DNA from: Paraburkholderia caribensis | Lineage (GTDB): Bacteria > Pseudomonadota > Gammaproteobacteria > Burkholderiales > Burkholderiaceae | DNA: 64,000 nucleotides | Direction: 5' to 3' | Assembly (NCBI RefSeq): GCF_002902945.1 | Contig: NZ_CP026101.1 | Coordinates: 806,001-870,000, forward strand | In this document: positions 16,377-25,935 of the stretch, in pieces | How positions within the stretch are numbered: the stretch's first letter is position 1 | Layout: each line of letters begins with the position of its first letter | Made by a program: the position numbers and the translations under genes | Notes under the pieces: model-generated | What the model saw: the letters and a program-made list of their open reading frames with translations, nothing else | What the model was told of the DNA's origin: nothing | Databases searched by the model: none

Positions 16377-19300
16377 ATGAACATCTCCCATTTCTGCATC
16401 GACCGGCCGATCTTCGCCTCGGTCATCTCGATCGTGATCACACTGGGCGGCGCGCTGTGCATGCTCGCGCTGCCCACTGCGCAGTACCCCGACATCACCC
16501 CGCCGCAGATCACGATCTCCGCCACCTACCCCGGCGCGAGCGCCGACGTGGTGGCCAACAACGTCGCCGCGCCGATCGAGCAGCAGGTCAACGGCGCGGA
16601 CAACATGATCTACATGAGCTCGTCGAGCTCCTCCACCGGCAACCTGACGATCAACGCCTACTTCCAGATCGGCACCAACCCCGAACTCGCCCAGGTCGAC
16701 GTGCAGAACCGCGTGAATCTCGCGCTGCCGCAACTGCCGCAGTCGGTCACCAACCAGGGCGTGCAGGTGCAGAAGAAGTCGCAGGCATTCATGATGGTGA
16801 TCGCGATCTACTCGCCCACCGAGCGCTACGACGCCACCTACATCGCCAACTACGCAAACGTCTACGTGCTCGATGCGCTCAAGCGCATCCCAGGCGCGAA
16901 CCAGTCGAGCATCTTCGGCACGCCCGACTACGCGATGCGCATCTGGTTGCGCCCCGACCGCATGGCGCAGCTGGGCATCACGGCCGCCGACGTGCAGCGC
17001 GCGGTGGCCAACCAGAACCAGCAATTCGCCGTGGGACGATTAGGCCAGTCGCCCACGGGCAATCCCGTCGAACAGTCGTTCGCGGTCACCACCACAGGCA
17101 GGCTCACCGAGCCCTCCGAGTTCGAGAACATCATCATCCGCGCGCAGAGCGGCGGCGCGGCGATCGTGCGGCTCAAGGACATCGGCCGTGCCGAACTGGG
17201 GCAGAAGGACTACTCGATCCGCAGCCGCTTCCAGGGCAAGCCCGCCACCGTGATCGCCGTCTACCAGCAGCCGGGCGCGAATGCGCTCGATGTCTCGAAG
17301 CAGGTGCGCGCCACGCTCGCCGAGATGAAGAAGTCGTTCCCCGAGGGCATCGACTACGAAATCGCGATGGACACCACCGAGTTCACGCGCGCGTCGATCA
17401 CGGACGTCGTGCACACGTTCTTCGAGGCCGTCGTGCTGGTGGTGATCGTCGTGTTCGTGTTCCTGCAGAGCCTGCGCGCCACCCTGATCCCCGTGCTGGC
17501 CGTGCCCGTGTCGATCGTCGGCACCTTCATGGGCATGGAGGCGCTCGGTTTCTCGATCAACATGCTCACGCTGTTCGGCATGGTGCTCGCCATCGGCATC
17601 GTGGTCGACGACGCGATCGTCGTGATCGAGAACGTCGAGCGCAACATGACGGTGAACAGGCTCGATCCGAAGACGGCCGCCAAGCAGGCGATGGACGAAG
17701 TGGCGGGCCCCGTGGTCGCGATCGTGCTGGTGCTGTGCGCGGTGTTCGTGCCCGTGGCGTTTCTCGGCGGCATCACCGGCCAGATGTACAAGCAGTTCGC
17801 GATCACGATTGCGATCTCCGTGGTGATCTCGGGCATCGTCGCGCTGACGCTCTCGCCGGCGCTCGCGGCGCTGCTGCTCAAGCCCGGCCATCACGAGAAG
17901 AAGGGCTTCTTCCGCTGGTTCGACAACCAGTTCGCGCGCATGACGGCGGGCTATACGCGCGCCGTGCGCCTGATCATCAGGCGCTTCGTGGTCGCGCTGC
18001 TACTGTTCGCCGGCATGATCGCGCTGGCCGTCGTGATGATGCGCGACATACCCACCGCGTTCCTGCCGCCCGAGGACCAGGGCTATCTGCTGGGCGCCGT
18101 GATCATGCCCGATGCCGCGTCGCTCGATCGCACGGGCCAGGTGTCGGACCGCGTGTCCGAGTACTTCATGAAGCAGCCGGCCGTGGGCAGCATCACGACG
18201 GTGGATGGCTTCAGCATTCTCGACAGCCAGAACAAGAACAACTCGTCGACGTTCTTCGTCGGCTTCAAGAGCTTCGAGGACCGGTATTCGTCGGCCAATA
18301 TCCGCACCCAGAACGCGCGCGCCGTGCTCGTCGATGCATACAGGACGCTCTCGCAGATCCGCGAGGGCATCGTCGTGCCGCTCAATCCGCCGTCGATTCC
18401 GGGGCTGGGCACCACGGGCGGCACGGAGATGTGGATCCAGAGCAAGGGCGATGCGACGATCGCGCAGTTCGCCGCCGTCGTCGACGACTTCGTCGCGAAG
18501 GCGAAGCAGCGCCCCGAGCTGACGGGGGTCACGTCGACCTTCAATGCGAACTCGCAGCAGCTGCTGGTCGACGTGGACCGCGACAAGGCCGAGACGCTCG
18601 GCGTGCCCGTCCAGGACGTCTACAGCGCGATGCAGACGATGTTCGGCTCGCTGTACGTGTCGCAGTTCAACCGTTCGAGCCGGCTGTGGCAGGTGATCCT
18701 GCAGGCCGAGCCGTCGTACCGGTTGAAGCCCGACGACCTGACGCAGGTCTTCGTGCGCAGCGCGAACGGCAGCATGGTGCCGCTGAAGTCGGTGGTGACC
18801 TCGCGCTACGTGACGGGGCCGGACCTGATCACGCGCTTCAACAACTTCCCGGCCGTGAAGATCACGGCCAACGCGGCGCCCGGCTACGCATCCGGCCAGG
18901 TGATCAGCGCGCTCGAAGAGGTGGGCGCGCAGATGCCCTCGGAGTACGGCATCGCCTGGAGCGGCGAGGCGTTCGAGGCGAAGCAGTCGGGCGGCACCTC
19001 GGGCCTCGTGTTCGTGTTCGGTCTGATCATGGTGTTCCTGATTCTCGCGGCGCAGTACGAGAAGTGGAGCCTGCCGTTCGGCGTGCTGATGGCGGTGCCG
19101 TTCGCGCTGTTCGGCGCGCTGCTGGCGATCCTGCTGCGCGGGCTGAACAACGACGTGTATTTCCAGATCGGTCTGACGATGCTGGTGGCGCTCGCGGCGA
19201 AGAACGCGATCCTGATCTTCGAGTTCGCGGTGCTCAACCGCGAGGCGGGCAAGTCGGTGTTCGACGCGACGATGACGGCGGCCGAGGAGCGGCTGCGGCC

Positions 19301-19649
19301 GATCGTGATGACGTCGCTGGCGTTCATCCTGGGCTGCGTGCCGCTGGCGATCGCGACGGGCGCGTCGGCCAACAGCCGGCATTCGATCGGCACGGGGGTG
19401 ATCGGCGGGATGCTCGGGGCCACGGCGATTGCCGTGTTCTTCATCCCGATGTTCTTCTATGTGCTGGAGACCATGTCGGAGCGCTCGGAGAAGAAGAAGG
19501 CCAAGAAGGCTGGCGATGCGCCGCCTTCTGCGCCGGGATCGGGCGCCGGGCCAACGTCGGGCGAGCCGAAGGTGCCGCCGTCGGCGGGCGGCCCCACAGT
19601 GGGCGGTGGGCCGACGACGAACCCGTCCGCACCGCGCGAGGATGACTGA
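16377..19649 (+). CDS. RND multidrug efflux pump, HAE1 family (AcrB/MexB-like)
   Basis: A 1090-residue inner-membrane proton antiporter subunit. It begins with the usual MNISHFCIDRPIFASVISIVITLGGAL and has 12 predicted transmembrane helices and two large periplasmic loops. The proton-relay residues are present: Asp411-Asp412 in GIVVDDAIVVIENVERNM and Lys942 in ALAAKNAILIFEFA. It is longer than the usual 1040-1060 residues because of a roughly 50-residue C-terminal tail rich in Lys, then Pro, Gly and Ser. It follows the adaptor by 51 bp and precedes the channel gene by 1 bp, giving a complete tripartite system. Confidence 0.95.
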   Translation: MNISHFCIDRPIFASVISIVITLGGALCMLALPTAQYPDITPPQITISATYPGASADVVANNVAAPIEQQVNGADNMIYMSSSSSSTGNLTINAYFQIGTNPELAQVDVQNRVNLALPQLPQSVTNQGVQVQKKSQAFMMVIAIYSPTERYDATYIANYANVYVLDALKRIPGANQSSIFGTPDYAMRIWLRPDRMAQLGITAADVQRAVANQNQQFAVGRLGQSPTGNPVEQSFAVTTTGRLTEPSEFENIIIRAQSGGAAIVRLKDIGRAELGQKDYSIRSRFQGKPATVIAVYQQPGANALDVSKQVRATLAEMKKSFPEGIDYEIAMDTTEFTRASITDVVHTFFEAVVLVVIVVFVFLQSLRATLIPVLAVPVSIVGTFMGMEALGFSINMLTLFGMVLAIGIVVDDAIVVIENVERNMTVNRLDPKTAAKQAMDEVAGPVVAIVLVLCAVFVPVAFLGGITGQMYKQFAITIAISVVISGIVALTLSPALAALLLKPGHHEKKGFFRWFDNQFARMTAGYTRAVRLIIRRFVVALLLFAGMIALAVVMMRDIPTAFLPPEDQGYLLGAVIMPDAASLDRTGQVSDRVSEYFMKQPAVGSITTVDGFSILDSQNKNNSSTFFVGFKSFEDRYSSANIRTQNARAVLVDAYRTLSQIREGIVVPLNPPSIPGLGTTGGTEMWIQSKGDATIAQFAAVVDDFVAKAKQRPELTGVTSTFNANSQQLLVDVDRDKAETLGVPVQDVYSAMQTMFGSLYVSQFNRSSRLWQVILQAEPSYRLKPDDLTQVFVRSANGSMVPLKSVVTSRYVTGPDLITRFNNFPAVKITANAAPGYASGQVISALEEVGAQMPSEYGIAWSGEAFEAKQSGGTSGLVFVFGLIMVFLILAAQYEKWSLPFGVLMAVPFALFGALLAILLRGLNNDVYFQIGLTMLVALAAKNAILIFEFAVLNREAGKSVFDATMTAAEERLRPIVMTSLAFILGCVPLAIATGASANSRHSIGTGVIGGMLGATAIAVFFIPMFFYVLETMSERSEKKKAKKAGDAPPSAPGSGAGPTSGEPKVPPSAGGPTVGGGPTTNPSAPREDD

Positions 19650-19650
19650 C

Positions 19651-21108
19651 ATGCGCCGCGCCCTCGTTCTCTGTGTGCCCTGCGTGCTTGCCCTGAGCGG
19701 TTGCCTGCTCGGGCCGGACTACTCGCGCCCGCCGCTCGACGTGCCCGCCACCTACCGCTTCCCCGACAACTATGCGGCGGACATCGCCAACACCGAATGG
19801 TGGAAGCAGTTCGACGACCCGGTGCTCGACGACCTGATCACGACCGCGCTGGCGAACAACAACGACGTGAAGATCGCCGCCGCGCGCGTCGACCAGTTCC
19901 TCGGCCAGTTCGTGACGACGCGCGCCGCGCTGTTTCCGCAGGTCGGCGCGGGCTTCGATGCCGGACGCGAGCGGATCTCGACGTCATCCTCGCCGCTGCT
20001 CGCGAACGTGCAGAACCCCGTGTTCAACACGTACACGGCGGCGCTCTCGGCGTCATGGGAAATCGACCTCTTCGGCCGCAACCGGCGTCTGACGGAATCG
20101 GCGCGCGCGAGCCTGCTGTCCACGGAAGAGGCGAAGCGCGGCACGGTGCTGACGCTGGTGTCGTCGGTGGCGTCGTCGTATATCAACCTGCGCAGTCTCG
20201 ACCGGCAGCTGGAGATCGCGAAGGCGACCACGGCGAGCCGCGCCGAATCCGTGCATGTGTTCGAGCTGCGCTTCAAGGGCGGCGAGGTCTCGCAGATGGA
20301 GCTCGCGCAGAGCCAGTCCGAGTATGAGGCGTCGCGCGCGGTGATTCCGCAGATCGAGGCGCAGATCGCGCAGCAGGAAGACGCGCTCTCGGTGCTGCTC
20401 GGGCGCAATCCGGGCGATATCCTGCGCGGGCGCGCGCTCGCCGAACTCGCGGCGCCCGCCGTGCCGGCGGGGCTGCCCTCGGACCTGCTGGAGCGCCGTC
20501 CCGATCTGCGGCAGGCCGAGCAGGATCTGGTCGCGGCGAATGCGCAGATCGGCGCGGCCAAGGCGCTGTACTTCCCGCAGATTTCGTTGACGGGGCTGTT
20601 CGGCACGCAAAGCGGGCAGTTCTCGAAGCTCTTTACGGGGCCCGCGCGCGTGTGGTCGTTCGCGGGCTCGGTCGCGCAGCCGATCTTCGAAGGCGGGGCG
20701 ATCGTCGGACAGGTGAAGCAGGCCGAGGCGGTGCAGCAGCAGGCGTTGTACGCGTACCGCAAGGCGATCCAGGTCGCGTTCCAGGAAGTCAACGACGCGC
20801 TGATCTCGTCGCAGAAGGTGCGCGAACAGTTCGACGTGCAGGGTCGGCAGGTCGAGGCGCTGGCGACCTATGCGCACCTCGCGCGGCTGCGCTATGAAGG
20901 CGGCTATACGAGCTATATCGAGGTGCTCGATGCCGAGCGCAGTCTCTTCAACGCGCAGCTGACCCAGACGCAGACGCAGGCGGGCGTGCTGGTGGCGTAT
21001 GTGAACCTGTACAAGGCGATGGGCGGCGGCTGGGTCGTCACGGCCGAAAGCATGACCACCCAGGCCGCGCAGCATGGCGGCGACGCGGCCGCGCAGGGTG
21101 CGAAATGA
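19651..21108 (+). CDS. Outer-membrane efflux lipoprotein, NodT/OprM family
   Basis: A 485-residue outer-membrane factor forming the exit duct of the RND pump. The signal peptide ends in lipobox LSGC (Cys18), giving an acylated N-terminus, followed by the family motif GPDYSRPPLDVPATYR and two outer-membrane-efflux repeats (WWKQFDDPVLDDLI and ADLIEARRPDLR-type LLERRPDLRQAEQDLVAANAQIGAAKA). ATG 19651 is preferred over the open frame upstream because it begins the lipoprotein signal. The stop overlaps the pqiA start as ATGA, so the efflux and Pqi genes are translationally coupled. Confidence 0.93.
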   Translation: MRRALVLCVPCVLALSGCLLGPDYSRPPLDVPATYRFPDNYAADIANTEWWKQFDDPVLDDLITTALANNNDVKIAAARVDQFLGQFVTTRAALFPQVGAGFDAGRERISTSSSPLLANVQNPVFNTYTAALSASWEIDLFGRNRRLTESARASLLSTEEAKRGTVLTLVSSVASSYINLRSLDRQLEIAKATTASRAESVHVFELRFKGGEVSQMELAQSQSEYEASRAVIPQIEAQIAQQEDALSVLLGRNPGDILRGRALAELAAPAVPAGLPSDLLERRPDLRQAEQDLVAANAQIGAAKALYFPQISLTGLFGTQSGQFSKLFTGPARVWSFAGSVAQPIFEGGAIVGQVKQAEAVQQQALYAYRKAIQVAFQEVNDALISSQKVREQFDVQGRQVEALATYAHLARLRYEGGYTSYIEVLDAERSLFNAQLTQTQTQAGVLVAYVNLYKAMGGGWVVTAESMTTQAAQHGGDAAAQGAK

Positions 21109-22451
21109 GCGAGACGGCGTCCGCGTATCTCGGCCACGCGACGCGCACGCCGGTGATCGCCTGTCACGAATGCGATCTGCTGCAGCGCGAAAGCACCGTG
21201 CCGCCCGAAGGCGTGCTGCGCTGCTGCCGTTGCCGCGCGACGCTGTACCGGCGTCACGCGAACAGCCTCGATCGCACGCTCGCCTATGCGCTTGCCGCCT
21301 GCGTGCTGTGGATCGTGTCGAACGCGTTTCCCATCGTCGGTCTGTCGGTGAACGGCGATCTCGTCGAAACGACGATGTTCGGCGCGGTGCGCGTGCTATA
21401 CCAGGACGGCATGTGGCCGTTGTCAGCGTTGATCTTCATCACGACGATGCTGATGCCCGCGTGCCAGGCGCTTGGTCTCGTGTGGCTGCTGTTGCCGTTG
21501 CGGCTCGGGCGCACGCCGTATCACGCCGATGCCGTGTTCCGCTTGCTGCGGGTCGCGCAGGAGTGGGGCATGACGGAGGTGCTGATCCTCGGCCTGCTCG
21601 TCGCGCTGGTGAAGCTCTCGCATATCGCGGCGGTGGTGACGGGGCCCGCGTTGTGGTCGTTCGGCGCATTGATGCTACTGCTCGCGGCGGCCGCTTCCGC
21701 GTTCGATACGCGCGATCTGTGGTCGCGCCTCCAAGGCGTGCCCGATGCCGGCCCCGCGTTCGACAGCGACACGCCGTTTCCTGCCGCGACGGCGGCGGGG
21801 TGCGGCCTGTGTGTCTGCCACGACTGCGGCTTGCTGACGCGCGCTGCGCCCGCGCAAACCCGTGACGAGCGCGACGCTGCGAACGTGCATGCCGCCGTGC
21901 ACCTGCCGGCGCATGCCGCACATTGCCCGCGCTGCGGCGCGCATCTGCATCTGCGCAAGCCCGACAGCCTGGCGCGGACGTGGGCCTGCCTGATCGCGGC
22001 GATCATCCTGTACATCCCGGCGAACGTGCTGCCCGTGATGGACACGAGCTCACTGTTCGGTGCGCAGAAGGACACGATCATGAGCGGCGTCGTGTATCTG
22101 TGGACCTCGGGTTCGTGGCCGCTCGCGGTGCTGGTCTTCATCGCGAGCATCGCGGTGCCGATGCTGAAGATTCTCGCGATCGGCTTTCTGGCGATCTCCG
22201 CCAATTTCCGCTCCACCTGGCAGCCGGACCAGCGCGCGCGCATCTACCGGCTCGTCGAACTGGTCGGGCGGTGGTCGATGCTCGATATCTACGTGATCGC
22301 CGTGCTCACGGCGCTCGTGCAGTTCAACGCGCTCGCCACCGTGCGCGCCGGTCCTGCCGCGATCGCATTCGGCGCGGTCGTCGTGCTGACGATGTTCGCC
22401 GCCATGTCGTTCGATCCGCGGCTCATCTGGGATGCGAGGAAAACGGAATGA
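21105..22451 (+). CDS. pqiA: PqiA-family inner-membrane protein
   Basis: A 448-residue integral membrane protein of the PqiABC envelope system, thought to move lipids between membranes. It has two homologous halves. Each starts with a cytoplasmic Cys-rich, rubredoxin-like motif (CHECDLL..CCRCRATLYRR at 20-50; CHDCGLL..HCPRCGAHL at about 238-285) followed by about four transmembrane helices. The start overlaps the efflux channel stop by 4 bp, and its own stop overlaps the pqiB start by 4 bp, so expression is tied to the RND pump. Confidence 0.9.
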   Translation: MSETASAYLGHATRTPVIACHECDLLQRESTVPPEGVLRCCRCRATLYRRHANSLDRTLAYALAACVLWIVSNAFPIVGLSVNGDLVETTMFGAVRVLYQDGMWPLSALIFITTMLMPACQALGLVWLLLPLRLGRTPYHADAVFRLLRVAQEWGMTEVLILGLLVALVKLSHIAAVVTGPALWSFGALMLLLAAAASAFDTRDLWSRLQGVPDAGPAFDSDTPFPAATAAGCGLCVCHDCGLLTRAAPAQTRDERDAANVHAAVHLPAHAAHCPRCGAHLHLRKPDSLARTWACLIAAIILYIPANVLPVMDTSSLFGAQKDTIMSGVVYLWTSGSWPLAVLVFIASIAVPMLKILAIGFLAISANFRSTWQPDQRARIYRLVELVGRWSMLDIYVIAVLTALVQFNALATVRAGPAAIAFGAVVVLTMFAAMSFDPRLIWDARKTE

Positions 22452-24052
22452 GCCGGCCGCCCGACCTGCCCGACGCCGTCGCCGTGCCGCGCAAGCGCTG
22501 GCACATCCAGTGGATCTGGCTGGTGCCCGTCGTCGCCGTGCTGGTCGGCATCTGGCTCGCGGTGCAGGCGGTGCTGTCGCAGGGGCCGACCATCACGATC
22601 AGCTTCAAGACAGGCGAAGGGCTCGAAGCGGGCAAGACCAAGATCAAGTTCAAGGATGTCGACATCGGCGTCGTGAAGCGGGTTGCGCTGTCGAAGGACT
22701 ACAAGACGGTGGTCGCCACGGCCGAACTGACGCGCGACGCCACCGACATGCTCGTCGACGACACGCGCTTCTGGGTCGAGCGGCCGCGCGTGACGGGCGG
22801 CAACGTGTCGGGCATCAGCACATTGTTGTCAGGCGCGTTCATCGGCATGGACGTCGGACGTGGGAAGCAGGAGCGGCGCGACTACACCGGGCTGGAAGTG
22901 CCGCCCGTGTTCGCGAGCGACGTGCCCGGGCGCGAATTCGTGTTGAATGCGTCGAATCTGGCTTCGCTCGATGTCGGTTCGCCCGTCTATTTCCGCCGCC
23001 TGCGCGTCGGGCAGGTGACGTCGTACGAACTCGACAAGAACGGCGGCGGCATCACCTTGCATATCTTCGTGAACGCACCGTACGACCGCTACGTGAAGAG
23101 CGATTCGCGCTTCTGGGAAGCGGGCGGCATCGATGTCGCGCTCGGCACGGATGGCGTGAAGATCAACACGCAGTCGCTGGTGTCGATCCTGATCGGCGGG
23201 CTCGCGTTCGAAACGCCCGCGGCGTCGCTGTCGGAGCCCGAAGCGCCGACGCGCACGCCGTTCACGCTGTTCGCGACGCGTGCCGATGCAATGAAGGTGC
23301 AGGACAGGATCGTTGATACCTATGTGCTCAACTTCAAGGAATCGGTGCGCGGCCTGACGGTGGGCGCACCCGTCGATTTTCGCGGCATCGTGCTCGGCGA
23401 AGTGTCGGCGATCTACACGCGCTTCGATCCCGTCACGAAACAGATCAGCATTCCTGTCGAGATCAAGTTCTATCCCGAGCGCTTCACGTCGCGGTATGCG
23501 GACGGCAAGTCCGGGGCAGGGCGCGCCGCGCGCGATCCGAAGGAGATCGCGGATTTCCTCGTGTCGCGCGGTTTTCGCGGGCAGCTGAAAACGGGCAGCC
23601 TGCTGACAGGCCAGTTGTACGTCTCGTTCGATTTCTTCCCGCATGCGCAGAAGGCGAGCGTCGACTGGAGCCGCACGCCCGCCGAGCTGCCGACTGAGCC
23701 GAGCGGCCTGCAATCGCTGCAGGAGTCGATCAACCGGATCGTCGCGCGCATCGACAAACTGCCGCTCGAGCAGATCGGCAAGAACACCCAGCAGGCGCTC
23801 GCCGATGCGGGCACGCTGATGCAGAGTCTCAATACGCAGGTGGTGCCGCAGGCGAAGAGCACGTTGTCGGCGGCGCAGGCCACGCTCAATTCGGCCAATA
23901 GCGCGCTTGCGCCGGACTCGACGCTGCAGCAGGACACGAGCGACGCGATCCGCGAACTCGCGCGCACGGCGGCGTCGTTCCGCGCGCTCTCGGATTATTT
24001 GCAGCGCCATCCCGAAGCGCTGCTGCGAGGCAAACAGGAGGACGCAAAGTGA
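22448..24052 (+). CDS. pqiB: PqiB-family MCE-domain protein
   Basis: A 534-residue inner-membrane-anchored periplasmic protein. It has a short cytoplasmic start, one transmembrane helix (about 21-40, IQWIWLVPVVAVLVGIWLAV), then three MCE (MlaD-like) domains and a C-terminal helical stretch (SLQESINRIVARIDKLPLEQIGKN onward). PqiB-type proteins stack as hexamers and form a needle-like channel spanning the periplasm for lipid transport. The ATG at 22448, overlapping pqiA, is the natural start; the frame is open further upstream but only inside pqiA. Length is normal for PqiB. Confidence 0.92.
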   Translation: MSRPPDLPDAVAVPRKRWHIQWIWLVPVVAVLVGIWLAVQAVLSQGPTITISFKTGEGLEAGKTKIKFKDVDIGVVKRVALSKDYKTVVATAELTRDATDMLVDDTRFWVERPRVTGGNVSGISTLLSGAFIGMDVGRGKQERRDYTGLEVPPVFASDVPGREFVLNASNLASLDVGSPVYFRRLRVGQVTSYELDKNGGGITLHIFVNAPYDRYVKSDSRFWEAGGIDVALGTDGVKINTQSLVSILIGGLAFETPAASLSEPEAPTRTPFTLFATRADAMKVQDRIVDTYVLNFKESVRGLTVGAPVDFRGIVLGEVSAIYTRFDPVTKQISIPVEIKFYPERFTSRYADGKSGAGRAARDPKEIADFLVSRGFRGQLKTGSLLTGQLYVSFDFFPHAQKASVDWSRTPAELPTEPSGLQSLQESINRIVARIDKLPLEQIGKNTQQALADAGTLMQSLNTQVVPQAKSTLSAAQATLNSANSALAPDSTLQQDTSDAIRELARTAASFRALSDYLQRHPEALLRGKQEDAK

Positions 24053-24648
24053 AGCGATCGATGCTCCCGCCCGGCGCATGCGTTTGCGTCGCCGCCGCCA
24101 TGACCGTGCTGGCCGCGTGCAGTTCGCCGCGCTCGAACTTCTATACGCTGAGCCCCGACGCGACGCTGGAAAGCGCGGGCGCGCCGATGCCGGTGTCGGT
24201 CGTGGTCGGGCCCGTGACGGTGCCGGATCTGGTCGACCGGCCACAGCTCGTCACGCGCATGTCGGGCAACGAAGTCAAGCTCAACGAGTTCGCGCGCTGG
24301 GGCGAGCCGCTCAGGAGCGGCGTCGCCGCCGTGATCGCCGCCGACCTGACGCGGCTGCTCGGCTCGCCGCGCGTTTCCGTGTCGTCGCAGACGGTGGCGG
24401 GCACGGAAGCGTGCCGGGTACGCGTCGACATCTTGCGGTTCGATTCGATGCCCGGCGAGGCGGTCGCCGTCGACGCGCTGTGGACCGTGCGCGTGACGGG
24501 CCGCACGGCATTGCTGACAGGCCGTTCGACGATACGCGAGCCGGTGCAGGGCGCGGACGACGCCGCGCTCGTCGCGGCGCACAGCCGGGCGCTCGCCGCC
24601 GTGAGCCGCGACATCGCGGCGGCGATCCGGAGCGCGCCGCCGGGTTGA
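24049..24648 (+). CDS. pqiC: PqiC-family outer-membrane lipoprotein
   Basis: A 199-residue lipoprotein (formerly DUF330) with signal peptide and lipobox LAAC (Cys24), followed by the characteristic SSPRSNFYTLSP. PqiC sits at the outer membrane and forms the end station of the PqiB channel. The start overlaps the pqiB stop by 4 bp (GTGA region), completing a packed six-gene run from the RND adaptor to pqiC. The C-terminal part (AHSRALAAVSRDIAAAIRS) is the typical amphipathic helix. Confidence 0.88.
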   Translation: MKRSMLPPGACVCVAAAMTVLAACSSPRSNFYTLSPDATLESAGAPMPVSVVVGPVTVPDLVDRPQLVTRMSGNEVKLNEFARWGEPLRSGVAAVIAADLTRLLGSPRVSVSSQTVAGTEACRVRVDILRFDSMPGEAVAVDALWTVRVTGRTALLTGRSTIREPVQGADDAALVAAHSRALAAVSRDIAAAIRSAPPG

Positions 24649-24865
24649 GCCGCAGCTTGAACAGCAGACGCGCTGCGGGTCTAAACGGGCTGGGCGGGCA
24701 GACTCTGTACAATGGCCTGATCGACAACCGCACGCACGGCTGCATGGCTTGCGTCGAGGGCGATCGCGTACCGGGCGAACTGCGCCGGATGCGCGCGATG
24801 CCCGCCAGATGCGCCCGTCGCACGACGATATGTCGTGCCATGCCTGCTGCCAACGCTTTACCGAC

Positions 24866-25651
24866 ATGGCCATCACCTACAAGACTCCCGAAGACATCGC
24901 GCGCCTGCGCATCTCAGGCCGGCTCGCCGCCGACGTGCTTGCCATGATCGGCGAGCACGTGAAGCCCGGCATCTCGACGGGCGAACTCGACGCGATCTGC
25001 CACGACTACATCGTCGGCACGCAGAAGGCGATTGCCGCGAACGTCGGTTACATGGGTTTTCCGAAGACGGTCTGCACGTCGGTCAATTCCGTCGTGTGTC
25101 ACGGCATCCCCGATCGCGGCGAGATCCTCAAGGACGGCGACATCATCAATATCGACGTGGCCGTCATCAAGGACGGCTATTTCGGCGACACGAGCCGCAT
25201 GTACACGGTCGGCGAGCCGAGCACGGTCGCACAGCAGCTGATCGACACGACGTATGAGGCGATGCTCGCGGGCATCCGCGAGGTGAAGCCGGGCGCGACG
25301 CTCGGCGACGTCGGTCATGCAATCCAGAAGATCGCGCAGCGCGAAGGCTTTTCGATCGTGCGCGATTACTGCGGGCACGGCATCGGCAAGGTCTATCACG
25401 AGGACCCGCAGGTGCTGCACTACGGTCAGCCGGGGCAAGGCGTGCGCCTGAAGCCGGGCATGGTGTTCACGATCGAGCCGATGATCAACGCGGGCCGCGC
25501 CGGCACGTCGGTGATGCGCGACGGCTGGACGGTCGTGACCAAGGACCGCTCGCTGTCCGCGCAGTGGGAGCACATGGTCGCCGTCACCGATGAAGGCTAC
25601 GAACTGCTCACGCCGTGGCCCGACGGCACGGGGCGCTACGAGGCACCCTGA
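24866..25651 (+). CDS. map: Type I methionine aminopeptidase
   Basis: A 261-residue cytosolic metallo-aminopeptidase that removes N-terminal Met from new proteins. The pita-bread metal ligands are present: Asp in NIDVAV and GDTSR, His in CGHGIG, Glu in FTIEPM and Glu in QWEHM. ATG 24866 begins the normal MAITYKTPEDIARLRISGRLAADVL. It is a solitary copy, not beside rpsB-tsf where the main map gene of Burkholderia usually lies, so a second paralogue is likely elsewhere. Its stop codon begins a 13-bp tandem repeat. Confidence 0.93.
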   Translation: MAITYKTPEDIARLRISGRLAADVLAMIGEHVKPGISTGELDAICHDYIVGTQKAIAANVGYMGFPKTVCTSVNSVVCHGIPDRGEILKDGDIINIDVAVIKDGYFGDTSRMYTVGEPSTVAQQLIDTTYEAMLAGIREVKPGATLGDVGHAIQKIAQREGFSIVRDYCGHGIGKVYHEDPQVLHYGQPGQGVRLKPGMVFTIEPMINAGRAGTSVMRDGWTVVTKDRSLSAQWEHMVAVTDEGYELLTPWPDGTGRYEAP

Positions 25652-25700
25652 AGCGCGACCATGAAGCGCCGCCATGAAGCGCCGCCATGAAGCGCGACGG
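25649..25700. repeat. Four tandem copies of a 13-bp unit starting at the map stop codon
   Basis: Units TGAAGCGCGACCA, TGAAGCGCCGCCA (twice) and TGAAGCGCGACGG run without gaps from 25649 to 25700. The first TGA is the map stop. Each later unit reads ATGAAGCG across its junction, but none opens a useful frame. It looks like a minisatellite made by local duplication. Confidence 0.85.
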
Positions 25701-25935
25701 CGTGCCGGAGCGGCCAGCAAGCTGACGGCGCTCAATGCGCTCGCGGCCGCTCGCGCAGGGATGCGATGCAAAATGCCCTGCCTCGCGTGTGCCGGTTTTG
25801 CAGCCGCCTGTCAACCCATGCGCGCTGGGTCGCACTGCGCCGAATTAAAGATTTGACTCACGCGTCGGTTCGGTTAAAGCTACGCGCTAGCGCTTCACCC
25901 GGATGACACAAGGGATTTAAGGGATTTTCGAACGC

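Noticed and set aside
16457..19645. A 1062-codon open frame overlapping the RND pump gene
   Set aside because: It is Arg/Ala/His-rich, lacks any family similarity and lies completely within the pump gene in another frame, a common effect of G/C-rich third positions.
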